36,559 bases of DNA from a virus. Position 1 is the stretch's first letter, and every line of letters begins with the position of its first letter. The notes beneath the pieces were generated by a model. The model saw nothing but the letters and a program-made list of their open reading frames with translations, had not been told where the DNA came from and searched no databases. This document shows positions 35,719 to 36,559 of this stretch, in pieces. The stretch spans positions 1-36,559 of the IMG/VR virus record IMGVR_UViG_3300032308_001826; one strand, 5' to 3'. Position numbers and translations under genes: made by a program.

Positions 35719-36559
35719 TTATTCTGAAACTAACACTAACTTGTCAGTAACAGTTAAACCTTTTTGCCATTGTGTTGCAACAGCAACATTTGCAGAAGAG
35801 GTTGTTTGAGGAATTAAACCAAACAGCACTGAGCCATAATTAAACTTACCTGTTGGTAATACTCCAAAATAATCTGTATTAGCATCATGATTTCCTACTG
35901 GAAATGTAGAAACAGAAACTGTATCAGTAATACATGCTGGATACGCTACTGGTTTTCTATTTGAATCATTACCTGTAGAAACAAATACTGGTATGCCTTT
36001 ATTTTTTAAACTGGTAACTGTTGATCTAATTGCTGGATCGACAATTTTAATGTTAACTAATCCAGTTGGAGAAAGTTTACATTCTCCTGGTTTTGTCATA
36101 TTTCCACTTAGTCCATAAGAAAATGACACAGCAGATACATTTGATGAATTAGCATCCACCCATTTCAATGCTGCAAGAAAATCATTTCCATTTAAAATTC
36201 CAACTGCACCTTTTTTATCAACATTTGCTGACCTTAACAAAACTAGAGGGACGTTTGGATTATTTCTACGAGCAACCTCAACCATAGCCATACCATGATT
36301 TACTGGATCAGAAACTCTCTTAGAAGGTTTCGGTGTATTTACACACTTATCTGTTGCAATACAAACAATAGTTGTGTTAGCAACTCTTGTATCAAAGTAA
36401 CTATCAATAATTACAATTGGTTTAGTATTAACTGCTGGTGTTGGAGTTGGTGTAACAACTGGTGTTGGAACAACAACTGGTGTTGGACTCTCAACTATAG
36501 GTGTTGGAGTTGGTGTAACAACTGGTGTTGGAACAACAACTGGTGTTGGACTCTCAACT
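35719..36559 (-). CDS. Subtilisin-like (S8) serine protease, N-terminus outside window
   Basis: The open frame reaches the window edge, about 280 residues. A Pro/Thr/Val repeat linker (36437-36559) precedes IVIIDSYFDT (catalytic Asp), DPVNHGMAMVEVARR (catalytic His), VSFSYG, PVFVSTGNDSNRKPVAYPAC (oxyanion Asn) and QTTSSANVAVATQW, where the Ser sits in a TSxA-like motif in place of GTSMA. All three catalytic residues are thus present. Pro-Thr linkers are usual for secreted or virion-attached enzymes. Possibly a structural or tail-associated protease, or an exported enzyme. Confidence 0.82.
   Translation of the reverse strand, partial: VESPTPVVVPTPVVTPTPTPIVESPTPVVVPTPVVTPTPTPAVNTKPIVIIDSYFDTRVANTTIVCIATDKCVNTPKPSKRVSDPVNHGMAMVEVARRNNPNVPLVLLRSANVDKKGAVGILNGNDFLAALKWVDANSSNVSAVSFSYGLSGNMTKPGECKLSPTGLVNIKIVDPAIRSTVTSLKNKGIPVFVSTGNDSNRKPVAYPACITDTVSVSTFPVGNHDANTDYFGVLPTGKFNYGSVLFGLIPQTTSSANVAVATQWQKGLTVTDKLVLVSE
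36437..36559 (-). repeat. 63-bp tandem repeat encoding a Pro-Thr-Val linker
   Basis: One full unit (36437-36499) and 60 bases of a second (36500-36559) are identical, running past the edge. The encoded unit is VESPTPVVVPTPVVTPTPTP plus Ile. The exact identity of the copies points to recent expansion by slippage or unequal recombination, and the linker length probably varies between relatives. Confidence 0.88.

Noticed and set aside
36437-36559. Possible CRISPR array
   Set aside because: The units are contiguous with no spacers and lie in frame inside a protease gene; no cas gene is present.
1-36559. Integrase, transposase or attachment site
   Set aside because: No recombinase motif or flanking direct repeats at the tRNA genes were seen, so nothing supports integration here.

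Overview
The window looks like part of the accessory genome of a phage that infects Actinobacteria, probably a low-GC aquatic lineage. Evidence for this: the DNA is AT-rich; genes are densely packed and mostly coupled through ATGA, TAATG or GTGA overlaps; many proteins are tiny; four tRNA or tRNA-like genes are present; two HNH nucleases and a GIY-YIG-like protein occur. Actinobacterial markers are a complete WhiB-type Fe-S regulator (20475-20765) and a small CDRC/CAHH protein (24269-24511). I see no portal, terminase, capsid, tail or polymerase gene, so the assignment to phage is an inference, and a phage-like chromosomal island is not excluded.

Layout. 1-2419 (+) is a chain of small acidic or Cys-rich unknown proteins ending in four consecutive micro-genes of 28-44 codons, each with a membrane-segment-like stretch. 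2420-3464 is nearly gene-free; it holds a consensus promoter with no obvious gene, repeated AAACC(TTTG) boxes in both orientations, two small genes and a tRNA-like gene. 3465-5486 (-) encodes a methyltransferase and two glycosyltransferase-like proteins. 5613-9743 (+) holds small zinc-ribbon proteins, a tetrapyrrole-methylase-fold protein, an SDR dehydrogenase, a 2-oxoglutarate (2OG) oxygenase and a radical SAM protein. 9738-18582 mixes both strands: M23 peptidase, a second tetrapyrrole-methylase-like protein, four more 2OG oxygenases, a methyltransferase, a glycosyltransferase, a nucleotidyltransferase, Hsp20 and a YkgJ-like Cys-cluster protein. 18613-24511 (-) carries a holin-like protein, small unknowns, WhiB, SpeD, a SLOG/DUF2493-like protein, a secreted HNH nuclease and a kinase pair. 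24581-35020 (-) is a long biosynthetic run: sugar oxidoreductase, two GT60-like glycosyltransferases, NodU-type carbamoyltransferase, two SGNH hydrolases, two 2OG oxygenases and DUF6065-like proteins. 35035-36559 (-) has an HTH-HNH nuclease, tRNAs for Thr, Met and Asn, and the start-less end of a subtilisin-like protease with a Pro-Thr repeat.

How the genes may work together. Seven 2OG-Fe(II) oxygenases of the prolyl-hydroxylase type, all with intact HxD...H...R residues, share the window with two GT60-like glycosyltransferases, the family that adds GlcNAc to hydroxyproline of Skp1. A carbamoyltransferase, SGNH hydrolases, a Gfo/Idh/MocA oxidoreductase, an SDR, a sugar-nucleotidyltransferase-like protein and several methyltransferases accompany them. 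My main hypothesis is a phage-encoded hydroxylate-then-glycosylate pathway with sugar tailoring, acting on a virion or host-surface protein.

The second notable theme is regulatory. At many operon heads a -10 hexamer ends exactly 6 (sometimes 7 or 8) bases before the start codon, which predicts leaderless mRNAs. Several of these are divergent pairs, one inside an 18-bp near-palindrome. Using this geometry I moved several starts inward from the longest open frame.
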